Shown here in pieces: positions 1 through 10,499 of a stretch of 64,000 bases of DNA (its first letter is position 1; each line of letters starts with the position of its first letter). Source of the DNA: Monarcha castaneiventris obscurior (lineage: Eukaryota > Chordata > Aves > Passeriformes > Monarchidae); NCBI GenBank assembly GCA_026261815.1, contig JAMPIT010000493.1:1825001-1889000 (forward strand). The letters are read 5' to 3'. The notes beneath the pieces were generated by a model. That model saw only the letters and a list, made by a program, of their open reading frames with translations. It ran no database searches and was not told the origin of the DNA. Made by a program: the position numbers and the translations under genes.

Positions 1-3000
1 ATCCATCCCAAGGTAGGGAGCTGGCTGGTGGTCAGAGAGGAGAAGCCAAGCTGCAGCTATTTCCTCCTTCCTCTCCCAACCCGTAGGCTGTGCTCCAGTA
101 TCTCTGCAGAGAGGAGAAGTTTTTTTATTAATCAAATGAAATAAAGATTGGAGGGATGAAAGGGAAGGTTGGAGGCAGCTGCTGGTGGGGAGACCCCACG
201 TAACTGGAGTGCAGCAGCTGTCTCTGCCGGGCTCAATCTTGCAGAAGTGTCATTTGTGCTTCACCCCCCTTCTCTATTCCATCTGCAGCCTGGCCTTGGA
301 GCAGTGAGGCTTTTCCACCTCTTCCTTCCCCCCAGCCTTCCCCCCCCTCACACACACACACTCACTGTGTTTTTGGGCACTGGCTAACACCAGCCACCAC
401 CCTGGGCACTTTGCTCGCCCAGAGCTGCCCACACACTACTTAGAGGAAACAGTGACTAATTCTGTCAGATAAAGGGTTTGGGGATTTCCATGCCCAGCCC
501 TTGGCCCTCATCCTCTCCTGTACCAACCACCCGAACACAGAATGGAGCAGATGAATGAGCTCCAGGGCCTAAAAATTACTCTCTGCCTTAGTAATCTCAG
601 TTCCAATTTATTGGCATATAAACTACCAGTTTCCTTTGGTTACTCCCTGCTGGAAACTCCTTTCCCAAGCTCTCCTTCCTTTCCAGCACCACCACACCCA
701 AGTCCAACCAGACATGACACCAAGAACTGCTGCAGCTCTCCATACACAGGGTGTAGCTCCATCCTCAGGCTTAGATTTAGGCACTTTGCCCCACGGCCAG
801 TTAGAAGCAGAGACACTCAATCACCCTCCTGTTCTTTTTGTACAACAACCCACAAGCACTGAAATAGAGCCAAGTTTGGGAGGCATTGGTAGATGGGTGG
901 ACAGCTGATCTCTGCACAGTGATATGTGAGCCAGCTCAGGAGGATATTGCATTCCAAGACAGCTGGAGAAAATTTCTGCTTTGACATCAAATTCCTTGCT
1001 ACCTTTTGGCAGGAGGCTCCCGTGGCATAAGGTCTTGTTTGAAGATTTCTGCACTTGGCATCCTTGCACTCAGGTCAGGCACTGCAGAACTCTTCGTACC
1101 CTCCACATCACCTCACATCCTGCACAGCACATCCTGGTCCTCCTGACTCCCTCTCCATGCTGCCAATCAAGAGCTGAGTGTCCTGCAGCTGGTGGGTCCA
1201 GCAGTCACTGTGGCCAGTTCAAGCTGCAAGGCTCAGTCTCCAAAGAGCCAGAGGAGAGTGTGAATGGAGCTGGCTGGGACTCGGAGGCAGGGAACGTCTC
1301 CTGCCAGGGGCTCTGCGCTGTGTTTCCACATCGAGTCAGCTGTAATGGGAAATGACAGCTCATGAAAGCTGCTATTCATGGCCCTCTAAGGAGTTCGTTA
1401 CCCCCTACTCATCCCAGCCCTTCGATCAGATTCTCTCTGGCTTCAGTCCAAGCCCAGAGACAGAAGCGTCTGGAGAATCCGTGGCAGCCCCAGGAGCTGG
1501 TGCAGCACCAGGGTTTTCCATCAGTGCATCCCAGCTGCTCATGGAGCACAGCCACGAGCTGGGTCCTGCCCCACTGCAGAGCCAAGGCCCATCCCAGCTC
1601 TCCTGACCAGCTCATAATGTGTTTTTGGAGAGGCTCTGATGGCCACCAAGGCCTGTTTGTGCAGGTTTCTTCAGTATTTGAGTACCTCCACAAATCACTC
1701 CAGGTGTGTGCACATCTTGGGACACACAGAGCAGGCACAACATTCAACACTCTGCTGCTTATCTGTGCCTGGCCACTCTTGTCCCTCCAAACCCTAAATG
1801 CCTTCTCCAAGCCCAGGGGCTCCTAGACATCCCCTTTTTCTCAAATTTTCCAGCTCTAACAAACTTTTCATTAAAAGACTTTTCATTTAAAAGACTTTCA
1901 GTTTTCACCACTAACCACTGGGGTGGCTGCCTGCACAAAGGATCCAGAATTTAGGTAGGATCCTGTCTGTAAGGTCCTGGGCAGCTGCACACCTTGAGAT
2001 GTAGGCTGAGAAGCTGGAGAAGGAATCAGTGAAGACCCATGAGAATGGGTGAAGCCCTGGAAAACCCTGGAAATCCTGCCCTGAATGAAGGAGCAGTGCA
2101 AAATCTTGCTTAATAGCAACCTTTTCTCAGTCTGTAAGAGAAGAGATCCAAGACCTACAACAACCTGAGCCTGGCCTTTGGTCACTCATTTTGGTGCTAA
2201 GTTTGATCATCTAGGTCTGGATTGAATCGTCCTCTGTTGCAAGCTGGCCAGCTGTGCTATAGAGTGGGAATTAATTCCTCTATTGATACCTCACAGTTCT
2301 GAGACTTAGTGGATGTAAATTACTTTACTCTGCAGAAATGTACCACGTAACTACCAGGAAAATAATTCCTACCCAGAGGCCCTAAGACTGCAAAACAGAC
2401 AGTCAAATGAAAGGATAAATACAGGTTTTTGAAAAAGAAATCTCAAAAAAAAAAAAATCAACTCTTACCTCTAAAACCCTGACTGAGGCATCATTTTACA
2501 AAGAAGGGATACTGAAAGAGAGACATTTCAGCAAGGGTGACTTGGTGGATAATGAGATGGTGGCAGGGGCCAGGGTGAGCTGCCAGTGCCTTTCCTCCCA
2601 GAGTCCTGTGGTAGTGCCACAGCTGTGACCAGCAGGGAAGGACAGAATTCCTTCACCACAATCTAACACTTCTGGGCTCATCCATCTCCTGGGACAAGCC
2701 CTCCCCTCCCCACCTTTGCACTCATGGGAAATGCTGCCCAGAAGGGCACTCACCAAAGTTCTGGAGCTGGTCCATGCCACGGAGCACCAATGCGGTGCTG
2801 TCTGCAGGAATGCTTGTGCTGCATCAGCTGTCAAAGCCAAGGGGGTGACCTGAGAGGGACCAAATGGGTGTCATTAGCTTCCTAAAGCCAGGTGCCAGAA
2901 CTTCATCAGCCACCAGCCTGAGAGGAAGCAGGAGTATTTAAAGGTGCCTCGGGATAACATTCATGAGACAGCATCAATTCAATCCCGGATATCCTGGAGC

Positions 3001-3774
3001 CCAACAGAGCTTCTTTCTGTGTCTGGCTGTCGAAAAGACACATCCAGCACTTCTGGATGCAGCAGCAACACTCGGTCTTCCACTGTGGGGGGAGAGGAAG
3101 GGACTCCCAAGAGCTAAATACATTAAACTAAATACTACCCCACTGTTTTCCTGCCTGCCCATATCCATCTCCTACTCATCTTCCCTTTACCTTTTTGCTG
3201 AGGACCTAGAGCAAGTAGATTTTAACCATCCCTCTTTGGTGCCATCACAGTAGAAACCTTCACATCCAGAGGAGCTCAGAGCTCAGCTGTTCCATGAGAG
3301 TGGGACACTGTGGCTGGGATTTTCAAAGGGGTTGGGGGGGACCTTGAGCTGCTGCTATGGACTCTGAAGAGGAAGGACCAAGGGATCTGTGTCTCCCTGA
3401 AGGATTTACGTTTCCACAGCAAACTTTCAGCAGCATCAACAGCCAAAGCCTAGGAAGCAAAATGTCTATTTGTGGTAATAAAGGCAGACAGATGCCCCCT
3501 GCATGCAAACTGCCCGTGCCTCTGAGACAAGAGGCTCTAAATAAATAATAATAAATCCTAGAGCTGAATGCACAGTCGCTATTTGCATCATAAATAAATG
3601 AGGAGGATTTACTCTTTCTGGGAGAAGAACACAAACCAGAGGAAATCCCCAGAGCTCCCACACCAGAGATTGCCATTAGCTCAGCACAACTGTTTGGGTG
3701 CCTTCAGCTGTTTGCCCCAGGAGATGCACCCACTGCTCCTCAGTGACAGGGAGAGCCCACACAAGGCCTCCATC
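1..3774. other. Gene-free unique sequence
   Basis: I see no gene, RNA or transposon that can be supported here. Open frames are short, lack family signatures and are not flanked by convincing paired splice sites. The only low-complexity feature is a 13-base A run near 2444-2456. GC content is moderate and the text is complex, as expected for intergenic or intronic bird DNA. A short host exon could be missed by eye. Confidence 0.5.
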
Positions 3775-4006
3775 CCTGTGGAAAGTGACCTGGGTATCCT
3801 GGTCAGTGGCAACTTGGGCATGAGCCAGAAGTGCCCTGGCAGCCAGGCGGGCCAACCCTGTCCTGGGGAGGCATCAGGACCAGCATTGCCAGCCGGGCCA
3901 GGGAAGGGATTGTCCTGCCCTGCTCTGGACTGGAGCGGCCTCACCTTGAGTCCTGTGCGCACCTTGGGCACCACAGTAAAAGAAAGACATTAAACTATTA
4001 GAAAGC
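3775..4006 (+). repeat. CR1 LINE fragment, 5' part, interrupted by an ERV
   Basis: The plus strand matches the CR1 ORF2/3'-region pattern as I remember it: a 'gacctgggtatcctggtca' block, a 'catgagccagaagtgccctgg' block and a 'gggattgtcctgcc' block, in consensus order. The copy is diverged and non-coding. It breaks at 4006 and resumes after 4565. The six bases GAAAGC (4001-4006) recur at 4560-4565, so the intervening 553 bp are a later insertion. CR1 is the dominant LINE of birds. Confidence 0.8.
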
Positions 4007-4038
4007 TGTCGCCCTGGTTTTCACAGTGCTCCATGTTT

Positions 4039-4149
4039 TTACTTTTGTAACTTTGTGATGCGAATATCCACGTTCTCGTCTTCTAAATACTTAGTGAGAA
4101 CCCCTAATGCCAGGGAGTCATAAAAGGATATCTCCCTATAGATTCCCAT
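4039..4149 (-). pseudogene. Truncated gag-like start, 36 codons
   Basis: A frame on the minus strand starts MGIYRE at 4149, 47 bases after the primer-binding site, and ends at a TAA (4041-4039) inside the inverted U3 tip. Start position and Met-Gly opening fit the beginning of a retroviral gag, where Gly2 is often myristoylated. The protein is too short to place in a family. The stop is supplied by the rearrangement junction, so this is a broken gene. It could also be a chance frame. Confidence 0.35.
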
Positions 4150-4195
4150 ATTTTCTATAAAATTTTTTACCTGCTATTTTACCTATACCTGCAGT

Positions 4196-4213
4196 TCCCC
4201 GTACGGGCCACCA
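4196..4213 (-). promoter_or_regulatory. Primer-binding site, tRNA-Ile type
   Basis: The 18 bases next to the LTR (minus strand TGGTGGCCCGTACGGGGA) are the exact complement of the 3' end, including CCA, of vertebrate tRNA-Ile(AAU) as I remember it (CCCCGTACGGGCCA). Minus-strand DNA synthesis would start here. This position two bases after the LTR is canonical and fixes the LTR boundary and orientation. Confidence 0.8.
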
Positions 4214-4215
4214 GA

Positions 4216-4559
4216 TGTCGCAGTTTCGGACACGAACACGCGGACTGAAACAGCAGGCTAGGCAGCAGGTCAGATCCGAGCTGAGGCCAAAAAAGGGCCT
4301 CCTACCTTTATTATCACACTTTTATACCTCTTCTAAGACAATCATACATTGGTGGATGAGGTTAACACCTCTAGCATTTTACAGGATAGGAACACAGTCT
4401 ATCACCTTTCTCCGCCTTGGAGAAAGGTATGAACACTATCAGAAAGTTCAGTAAACATTCTTAGCCGGTTAGGAAAACAAGAGCTATGTTTATAGAAAGA
4501 GCATGAGAACTTCTACTACAAAAGTAAAAACATGGAGCACTGTGAAAACCAGGGCGACA
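4216..4559 (-). repeat. LTR of the truncated ERV (344 bp)
   Basis: On the minus strand the LTR starts TGTCGC (4559) and ends GCGACA (4216), a 6-bp terminal inverted repeat of the usual TG...CA type. A TATAAAA box lies at 4326-4320 and an AATAAA signal at 4312-4307, both on the minus strand. A perfect 6-bp hairpin (GAGGCC, 7-base loop, GGCCTC) lies at 4301-4283, close to the start site expected 25-30 bases after the TATA box. The poly(A) signal precedes the predicted start, so it would be in the 3' but not the 5' end of the RNA, as in retroviruses with a U3 poly(A) signal. Confidence 0.8.
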
Positions 4560-4565
4560 GAAAGC

Positions 4566-4720
4566 ATCCAAAGGAGGCCACAGAGATGGTGAAGGGCCTT
4601 GAGGAGAAGCCGTGTGAGGAGCAGCTGAGGGCACTTTTTCTGTTCAGCTGGAGGAGACTGAGGGGAGACCCCATTGCATTTGCAGCTTCTTGGAGAACAT
4701 GGCTGCCATGAGGATGGGTG
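4566..4720 (+). repeat. CR1 LINE fragment, 3' continuation after the ERV
   Basis: The plus strand resumes the CR1 consensus ('ccaaaggaggccacagagat', then 'gaggagcagctgag' and 'gaggagactgaggggagacc') exactly where it broke at 4006. Removing the insertion and one copy of GAAAGC gives a continuous CR1 block. The 3' limit is fuzzy and may reach about 4770. Confidence 0.75.
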
Positions 4721-4868
4721 GCAGCAGAGCCAAAGCAAACTGGTTTGGTTTTCCAGTAAAACATCCCTTTTCAGCTCAAAAAAAAAGGTTGGCTTGCCTT
4801 CTGGGACATCCATGTTAGTGTATGGCCTCTTGCTGTAGAAGGAGGGGAGGCCCTGGTGGGTCATTTAT

Positions 4869-5215
4869 TCATAGAATTGCAGAATGGTTTGGTTTGGAAG
4901 GGACCCCAAAGAAAGATTCCACCCCCCTGCCATGGGCAGGGACACCTCCTACTGTCCCAGGCTGCTCCAAACCCCGTCCAACCTGGCCTTGGACACTGCC
5001 AGGGATCCAGGGGCAGCCACAGTTTCTCTGGGCACCCTGTGCCAGGGCCTGCCCACCCTCACAGTCAGGAAATTCTTCAAAAAATCCTAAATTTTAGCTT
5101 CTTCTGCTTAAATTCATTCCTCTTTGTCCTATCACTGCAGGCCCTTGTCCAAAGTCCCTTTCCAGTTCTCTTGGAGCCCCTTTAGGTACTGGAAGGGGCT
5201 CTAAGGTCTCTCTGG
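4869..5215 (-). repeat. CR1 LINE 3' end, minus strand
   Basis: Read on the plus strand this starts with the reverse of the CR1 3' terminus ('tcatagaattgcagaatgg', 'ggtttggaagggacccc') and continues through the usual 'ccaacctggccttggacac', 'gggcagccacagtttctctg' and 'tttgtcctatcactgcagg' blocks. It is 5'-truncated, as nearly all CR1 copies are, and has no coding capacity. It is a different insertion from the plus-strand CR1 just upstream. Confidence 0.85.
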
Positions 5216-7529
5216 AGCCAGGCTGGCACAAGGGTTGCTCAGGCAGGAGGAATGCTGGCTTGAACTTCTCCAGGGCACAAGACTTTGTAGCTTCATCGTT
5301 TGCTATTTTTAAATGGCTGGGGTTTGGGCAGCTTCCTAGGCCATGGCAAAATCAAGAAAAACAAAATTTCACTGGTGGCACTGCCAGTGTCATGGACAGC
5401 ACACGGGTGATGCATTTCAGCTGAAAAGATTAAAGTTTTGCTGTCCTATAAACAACTGGAAAGAAGCTCTGATAATAGAAAATGTCAGAACACTTGCTAA
5501 CAGCAGAGATTAGTGCCTGCCTGTAGCACATTGTGCTGCCTTTAGCCAGCTTTTTTCTATGTCCTGTCTGCAGCTACAGGCAAGCTCCAAATAGTTTCCT
5601 ATCTCCTCCAGCCTCCAGTCTCCAGGAACTTGACTGACTTCCCTAGAACTGTTTTGGATTTACACTGGCTCTGCTGCAACCAGGACTGAACAGCCAGGGC
5701 AGACTGAAGCAAGCCGGGCTCACCACTCCAAAAGCCAGGCAGTCAGGTTCTTTACACAATGGGAGGATGGAGGAAATGCACTTTGAAGCTCTCTCTTTCC
5801 TTGACAGAAATCTGCATCCCTCTTCCAGCCGTGGGGATTTTCAGCAGCAAGGCATCGAGTCCTCTGCCCTTGGCTGTGGGAGTTGGGTACTCCACACAAA
5901 TGCTGGTTCTTATCTTCACCTCTGGGAAGCTTTACCTCAAGCCCAAACAGATTAGAAATGCCTGCAGATGTTGTTTCAAGTTGTTTATTTCTTCTTATCT
6001 CTGCCAGCTCTCAGCTCCGGCTGCACATCTGATGCCAGCTGAGTCTGAGCGGGAACTGCCCAGTCCTGGGCTGTCCCGTCCTTTTTGTGCCCTTTCCATG
6101 ATCCAACCATTCTTCACAACGGATTTATTAGTTACTATTCTATAGCAATTCATTTGCACCTATTCTAGGCACGTAATTTCTACCTCTTTTTCATTCCACC
6201 AATCATTTTGTGCCACCACCACCAGAGAAGATGGAGGAGAAGAAGAAGAGGAAGAACAGGGCAACGCCCAAAATCCTCCATCTTAAACCCTTTGTCCTCA
6301 TATTAAAAACCCTAAAATCTACTTTTTTACGTTGTGAAGTACTAAACCACTACTCATTTTCACACTCTCGTGGCTTGCAATGTTTCTGGCAGTGTTGGTA
6401 ACTTTTCCCATGGGCTGAGGTCAAAGCCTGTGCCATTCTGGGCTTCTTGCCAGGGTCTGGGACCCCCTTGCTGGGGCTCCTGATCCCCCAGGGCAGCCCG
6501 AGGTGTGCCTTGGATTCCAACACTTGGCAGCTCTGCTGGGTGGTGGAGACGGTGCTGAGAGCAGAGAGAAAGAACTCCCTGCCCAGTTTAAGAAAGCAGC
6601 AGCCAGGTTATTCCAGCCTGGGTGGAAGGTGAGCACAGCACAGGCCGGACTGTGAGAACCCCTTGCTCACGCCCTCCCAGTGCCTACCACGCTCCCTAAC
6701 TCCATCACCATCCCGGTGAGAGCAGGGATGACTGCAACACCTCCAGCCCCATCGCTGCCTCTTCCACCTACCCACCTGCCACCACACCACACCCCTGCCC
6801 TGGCCTCCTGAGCCCAGCTCTCCCCATCAGATGCAGCATTCCTGAAGGCTTCTCAGGGCATTCCTTAATCTCTGCTTAGTGGATGGGATTTTGTCATGCT
6901 CATTCCCTTAAAGTCCTCCAAATAATCTTCCATGGTGTTTAGGGCTGCTCTTTTGCACACAATATCTCTAAAAACACACCAGGAAACAAAAGAAATCAGC
7001 TCCCCAAATTTTTTAAACCAAAAAAAATAAACTATGTAATTAATTATTCTCAAAAAGGCTGTTTATAGTTCGGACTCTATAAAATAGAATACACTGATTT
7101 AATACACTGTCTGAGAATGTGCTGGTTTTCATTTCAGCACAATCAAGACCTAAACCTGTGTCTTGGTCTCCCTCCTCTGAGCTGGAAATGGTTTTATATT
7201 CCATCTTGCTTTAAATTATACACATCAAGTTCATAATGGGACACAGTCTATTTTGTTGCCAAAACCTGCTCCGTAAGATCATCTATTAAACTGTATTTAT
7301 TTTTTGAGACAAACAAGAAAAATGACAAAACAGCTACTGAGCATCTGCTAACAAGGACCAAATGACTCCCCAGGCACTGTTTCTGCTGCACAGGGGCTGT
7401 GTTACCATCCCCACACCCTCCAGGGATGTCCAAAGGAAGACACGGGGCTTTACAAAACCCAATGTCAGCCCCTGAGAGGTCACAGCTCTTGCTGGGTATG
7501 AGATCCCTGCCAGCAGCTGTATCCTGGTG
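5216..7529. other. Gene-free unique sequence
   Basis: No supported gene or mobile element. 6215-6265 is a purine-rich patch with GAAGAAGAAG-like text. The rest is ordinary complex sequence without long frames. Confidence 0.45.
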
Positions 7530-7535
7530 GGCTGC

Positions 7536-7849
7536 TAATACTTTTTTAAATCAGTATTTAGTCAGTGACGAGGAGGCAGGAAGGGTATCTGCATGTATCT
7601 CCAGCAAGAGCATTTTATTGCATGCTCACTGCCAAAGGCTGCAGAGGCAAATACGCGCAACATGGCTGCTCAGTCCAGGGGAAAGGTGGGATCAGGGAGC
7701 GGGAACCAATGGGAAAGCTTTGGAGGAGTGACCAGGCTGACAGACACCCGCGGAATCCAAACCGGGAGAGGCCATCCCAAGGAGCAGTCCACCTAGAGGG
7801 GGAAACCCTCTGGCCACCCCATCACAATGTAAGTTAATGGGCCACCACA
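7536..7849 (-). repeat. 3' LTR of the ERVK-like element
   Basis: 314 bp. On the minus strand it begins TGTGGTGGCCC and ends GTATTA, so its 3' terminus is TA rather than CA; the other LTR shares this. AATAAA sits in the loop of a perfect 6-bp hairpin (7608-7627). The two LTRs differ at only a few sites plus an altered patch near the U3 tip (around 7828-7840). Confidence 0.85.
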
Positions 7850-8123
7850 ACTGCTCCTTTCTGTATTAGACTAAGAGGCCTCCCCCAGGGATCCCAAAAC
7901 GCAGCATCCCAAAAACTTAACATGTACAGAACAACAACAATTATCAGAATCACCCAAAGCTCAATGTCTCAACAACCCAAGTATACATAATCAGAAACAC
8001 CCCCAACCCAGTGTCCCAACAAGTCCTCAAATCTTTCAGATGATTTTCTTTTTGCATGCTGGATGATCTCATAAGCAGAGGTGAGGTTGAAGCAGCATAG
8101 TTCTTTCTGGGCTGTGGCAGAGT

Positions 8124-10499
8124 TCAAGCACACCTGCAGGTGGTACCAGGAGCATTCAGAGGACAGCAGGATGATAGGTGTTGGGTGCTGGACATCATGA
8201 TGATGAGTGCGGGCACAGGCTCTGGCAGTTGCTTCTGTTGAGATTCAAACAGAGTTAAAATTTTGCAATTTTCAAATGGAGGAGGGCCTTTCCCTTCTCC
8301 CCTCTCCCAAAGGTTTGGGGAAATGGGAATGGCATAAGGGTTACAGGGGTATGGGAACCCGTGGCTAGGGAAAAGCCTAGCAGAGGGGTAGTAGTAGGGA
8401 ATATTAACTGTTTGGGAAGTAACAGAATGGGGTAGGATATGGGGAGACACCACAGGTGTCCAACTTACCCGTTCGCAGTCTCGTTTGCAGTTCTGGCTCT
8501 CGGGACTGCGTGTGTCTGTTTCTAAGGTGGTCATCAATGCTGGCTTCCAGGCGACAGATGTTTCCTCTTTGGACTGCACTTTGTTCTTCTTGATTGGTGT
8601 TCTGTCTGCAGCAACGATGTTTGCTGGGCTGGTGCAGTTCTTTGGCAGCTTCCAGGTGTCATCTGTGGCTTTTGGCTTTTTCACTCCAGTCCTGTGGTCC
8701 TTACACTCAGTAACAGAATCTGAAAAGTTACTGTTTTGCTTCTTTGGCTGCTGTTTTGCATCTTCTGGCCGTGCCTGCCAGCTGCTCAGGTTTACTGCTT
8801 CCCCTACAATGCTTTCACGGCTTTCTGGGAACAGTCTGAGTCCTACAGCCTGGCTCCTGCAACCCCCCCTCTTTTTCTTCTTCTGTTGCAGCATAGGAGC
8901 AGGGGATGCGGGCAGAGTCGGGGCTGAGGTGAAAGGCAGCACTTGGGCGGGGTTCTCGCAGCCGGAGCAGCACGGCGGCAGCAGCTCGGCAGCCTCAGGG
9001 CATTTACGAAGCCACGGCGAAGCCGGCAGAGGCCGGGCGTGGCCCCGCAGTGCCGCAGCCGCGAGGAAGCGGCCGGGGCCAGCCGGCACATTTGGGACAG
9101 AGCGTCTCTCTAGGACCTGGCTCCAGCTCGCTGCCACACCGCGGGGAGCCAAGTCCACGATGTTAAAAACAAGAGAGAACTGTCCTTTTAACTTTCGCAC
9201 CACGTGGCTGGCCAGGGCGAGGTGCACCGAGCGCGGGGTCCGGTCTCGGGCCGGCTGCATGGCTGGCCTGGGCGAGCCCTCGCCTCGGCGAAGAGCCAGG
9301 CACGAACTGGCGGGGGGTCGCTGGCGGGCACAGCCGCATCGGCGACGGGGGAGAAACGCTTTGCCGGGGCTCTCGGAAGCGGCGGGGCAGGCGGCCCGTT
9401 GGGGCTGCCACGGGGGAGGAGAGGTCTGCAGCCGGTCAGCAGCCCGAAGGGGTCGATCGGCAGCTTTTTGTCTGGGCTGGCCACGCTGCGTGCTGCTCGG
9501 GAGACTGAAAGCAGCGGGGCCAGGCTTCCTCACTTGCCACACTCGCTGCTGCTTTTTCAGTCTGTGTTCTAAAGATACTAGATACCCCCTGTTTCTAGTA
9601 TCGTCAGGCTGTTTCAAGCCTCTTAGGGAGTCTTTAAATTCCTCTTTTTTCTGCGGCTGCAAGTCCTCGGGGTTTATGTTAAAGCTCCTGCGAGGCTGCT
9701 GGGGAAAGTCTGGGATACAGGAGGGAGAGGCAGTGTCTGCGGCTCGCAGGGGACTCCCGATGGAGGGAGAGGGACCCGACGCGACGCGAATCGACGCGAG
9801 GGAGGGGCCCGGGACGGAGCGGGGACCGCGCGTGGTAATGGGAGCGGGAGCAGGAACAGGAGGGGGGGCGCGCGCGGGCGGCAAGCCCGCCACTGTGGCT
9901 GCGGGCGCCACGTGGTGTCCGCCATCTTGGATGAGGGAAGCGGAGCCGGCAAAATTAAAATTAAAAACTGCAGCTGGGATTGCCGTTTGGGCCATGCTGC
10001 CATCGCGATTTTGGAACAAATCTGGAGCAGCAAGAACCGGGGAAGTGGATACAGGAAAGGGGGTTGGGATAGAGCTGGAGGTAGTTTGGCCTTCACTACC
10101 CCTGGCAGGGGACAAAGGAGACCGAGACAAGGCAGGGAGACGGTGGCAAACCTGTGCCCTGGGGCAGGGTCCTGCTCTCGATCCCCCTTGAGTCAGGGCA
10201 GAGGGAGCAGGGACACAGGGGGAGGAAAGCAGCAGAGGGTTTTTTACACTGGGATTAACATTTTTAAACCGTTGTACAAAATTGTCAAAGGTTTTTGCTA
10301 ACTTATAAAGCAGATACCCTCTTCCAGACATAAACAACCATCTTACAAAGCGCTTTAAATACTCGATTAGCCATTGCTTGAATAACCATTGAATAAAATG
10401 TTTTAAACCCTCCCTGGTATAATGAAAATTCTCACAAACAAGGGCTCTCAAAATTGGGAAAAAAGCTTCCCGCAGGAGATGAGAAAATTCTGTTCCCAT
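8124..10499 (-). CDS. Gag-like protein of the ERVK-like element: matrix start, then unrecognised
   Basis: The frame is 791 codons. I start it at the ATG at 10499 because it opens MGTEFS, which fits the myristoylation consensus (Gly2, Ser6), and because it has G at -3 and G at +4; the frame is open for 18 further codons upstream but without an ATG. Residues 1-75 are amphipathic with a Leu/Phe-rich pattern (ILRALVCENF, LKHFIQWLFK) like the matrix domain of betaretroviral Gag. After that come Pro/Ser-, Ala/Pro- and Arg-rich stretches (about residues 100-600) coded by CpG-rich DNA, then a Lys- and Pro/Tyr-rich tail (PYYYP, YPCNPYAIP). No capsid major homology region or zinc knuckle is visible. 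The frame also stays open through the less GC-rich last 800 bases, which argues against chance. It may be a Gag fused to captured sequence; function unknown. Confidence 0.5.
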   Translation of the reverse strand: MGTEFSHLLREAFFPILRALVCENFHYTREGLKHFIQWLFKQWLIEYLKRFVRWLFMSGRGYLLYKLAKTFDNFVQRFKNVNPSVKNPLLLSSPCVPAPSALTQGGSRAGPCPRAQVCHRLPALSRSPLSPARGSEGQTTSSSIPTPFPVSTSPVLAAPDLFQNRDGSMAQTAIPAAVFNFNFAGSASLIQDGGHHVAPAATVAGLPPARAPPPVPAPAPITTRGPRSVPGPSLASIRVASGPSPSIGSPLRAADTASPSCIPDFPQQPRRSFNINPEDLQPQKKEEFKDSLRGLKQPDDTRNRGYLVSLEHRLKKQQRVWQVRKPGPAAFSLPSSTQRGQPRQKAADRPLRAADRLQTSPPPWQPQRAACPAASESPGKAFLPRRRCGCARQRPPASSCLALRRGEGSPRPAMQPARDRTPRSVHLALASHVVRKLKGQFSLVFNIVDLAPRGVAASWSQVLERRSVPNVPAGPGRFLAAAALRGHARPLPASPWLRKCPEAAELLPPCCSGCENPAQVLPFTSAPTLPASPAPMLQQKKKKRGGCRSQAVGLRLFPESRESIVGEAVNLSSWQARPEDAKQQPKKQNSNFSDSVTECKDHRTGVKKPKATDDTWKLPKNCTSPANIVAADRTPIKKNKVQSKEETSVAWKPALMTTLETDTRSPESQNCKRDCERVSWTPVVSPHILPHSVTSQTVNIPYYYPSARLFPSHGFPYPCNPYAIPISPNLWERGEGKGPPPFENCKILTLFESQQKQLPEPVPALIIMMSSTQHLSSCCPLNAPGTTCRCA

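Larger units (their letters stand above)
4007..4559 (-). mobile_element. Truncated ERV (LTR, tRNA-Ile primer site, leader, inverted U3 tip)
   Basis: The insertion is 553 bp, flanked by a perfect 6-bp duplication GAAAGC (4001-4006 and 4560-4565), inside a CR1 copy. On the minus strand it reads: one LTR (4559 to 4216), a two-base spacer, an 18-base primer-binding site, a leader with a 36-codon frame, then the reverse complement of the first 43 bases of the LTR. The first 43 bases (4007-4049) and last 43 bases (4517-4559) are a perfect inverted repeat, so both integrated ends carry the U3 sequence TGTCGCCC. There is no second LTR, pol or env. A normal provirus has one U3 and one U5 end; this looks like an aberrant reverse-transcription or self-integration product. 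Perfect arms suggest it is young. Confidence 0.85.

Noticed and set aside
8866..8893. Pyrimidine tract plus CAG on the plus strand, like a splice acceptor
   Set aside because: It is antisense to the element and corresponds to a Lys/Gln-coding purine run in the minus-strand frame; no exon follows.
8485..10191. 568-codon plus-strand frame opposite the ERVK-like gag
   Set aside because: It is antisense to the element, in GC-rich DNA where stops are rare, and has no recognisable domain. The minus-strand frame has the right start context and position after the primer site.
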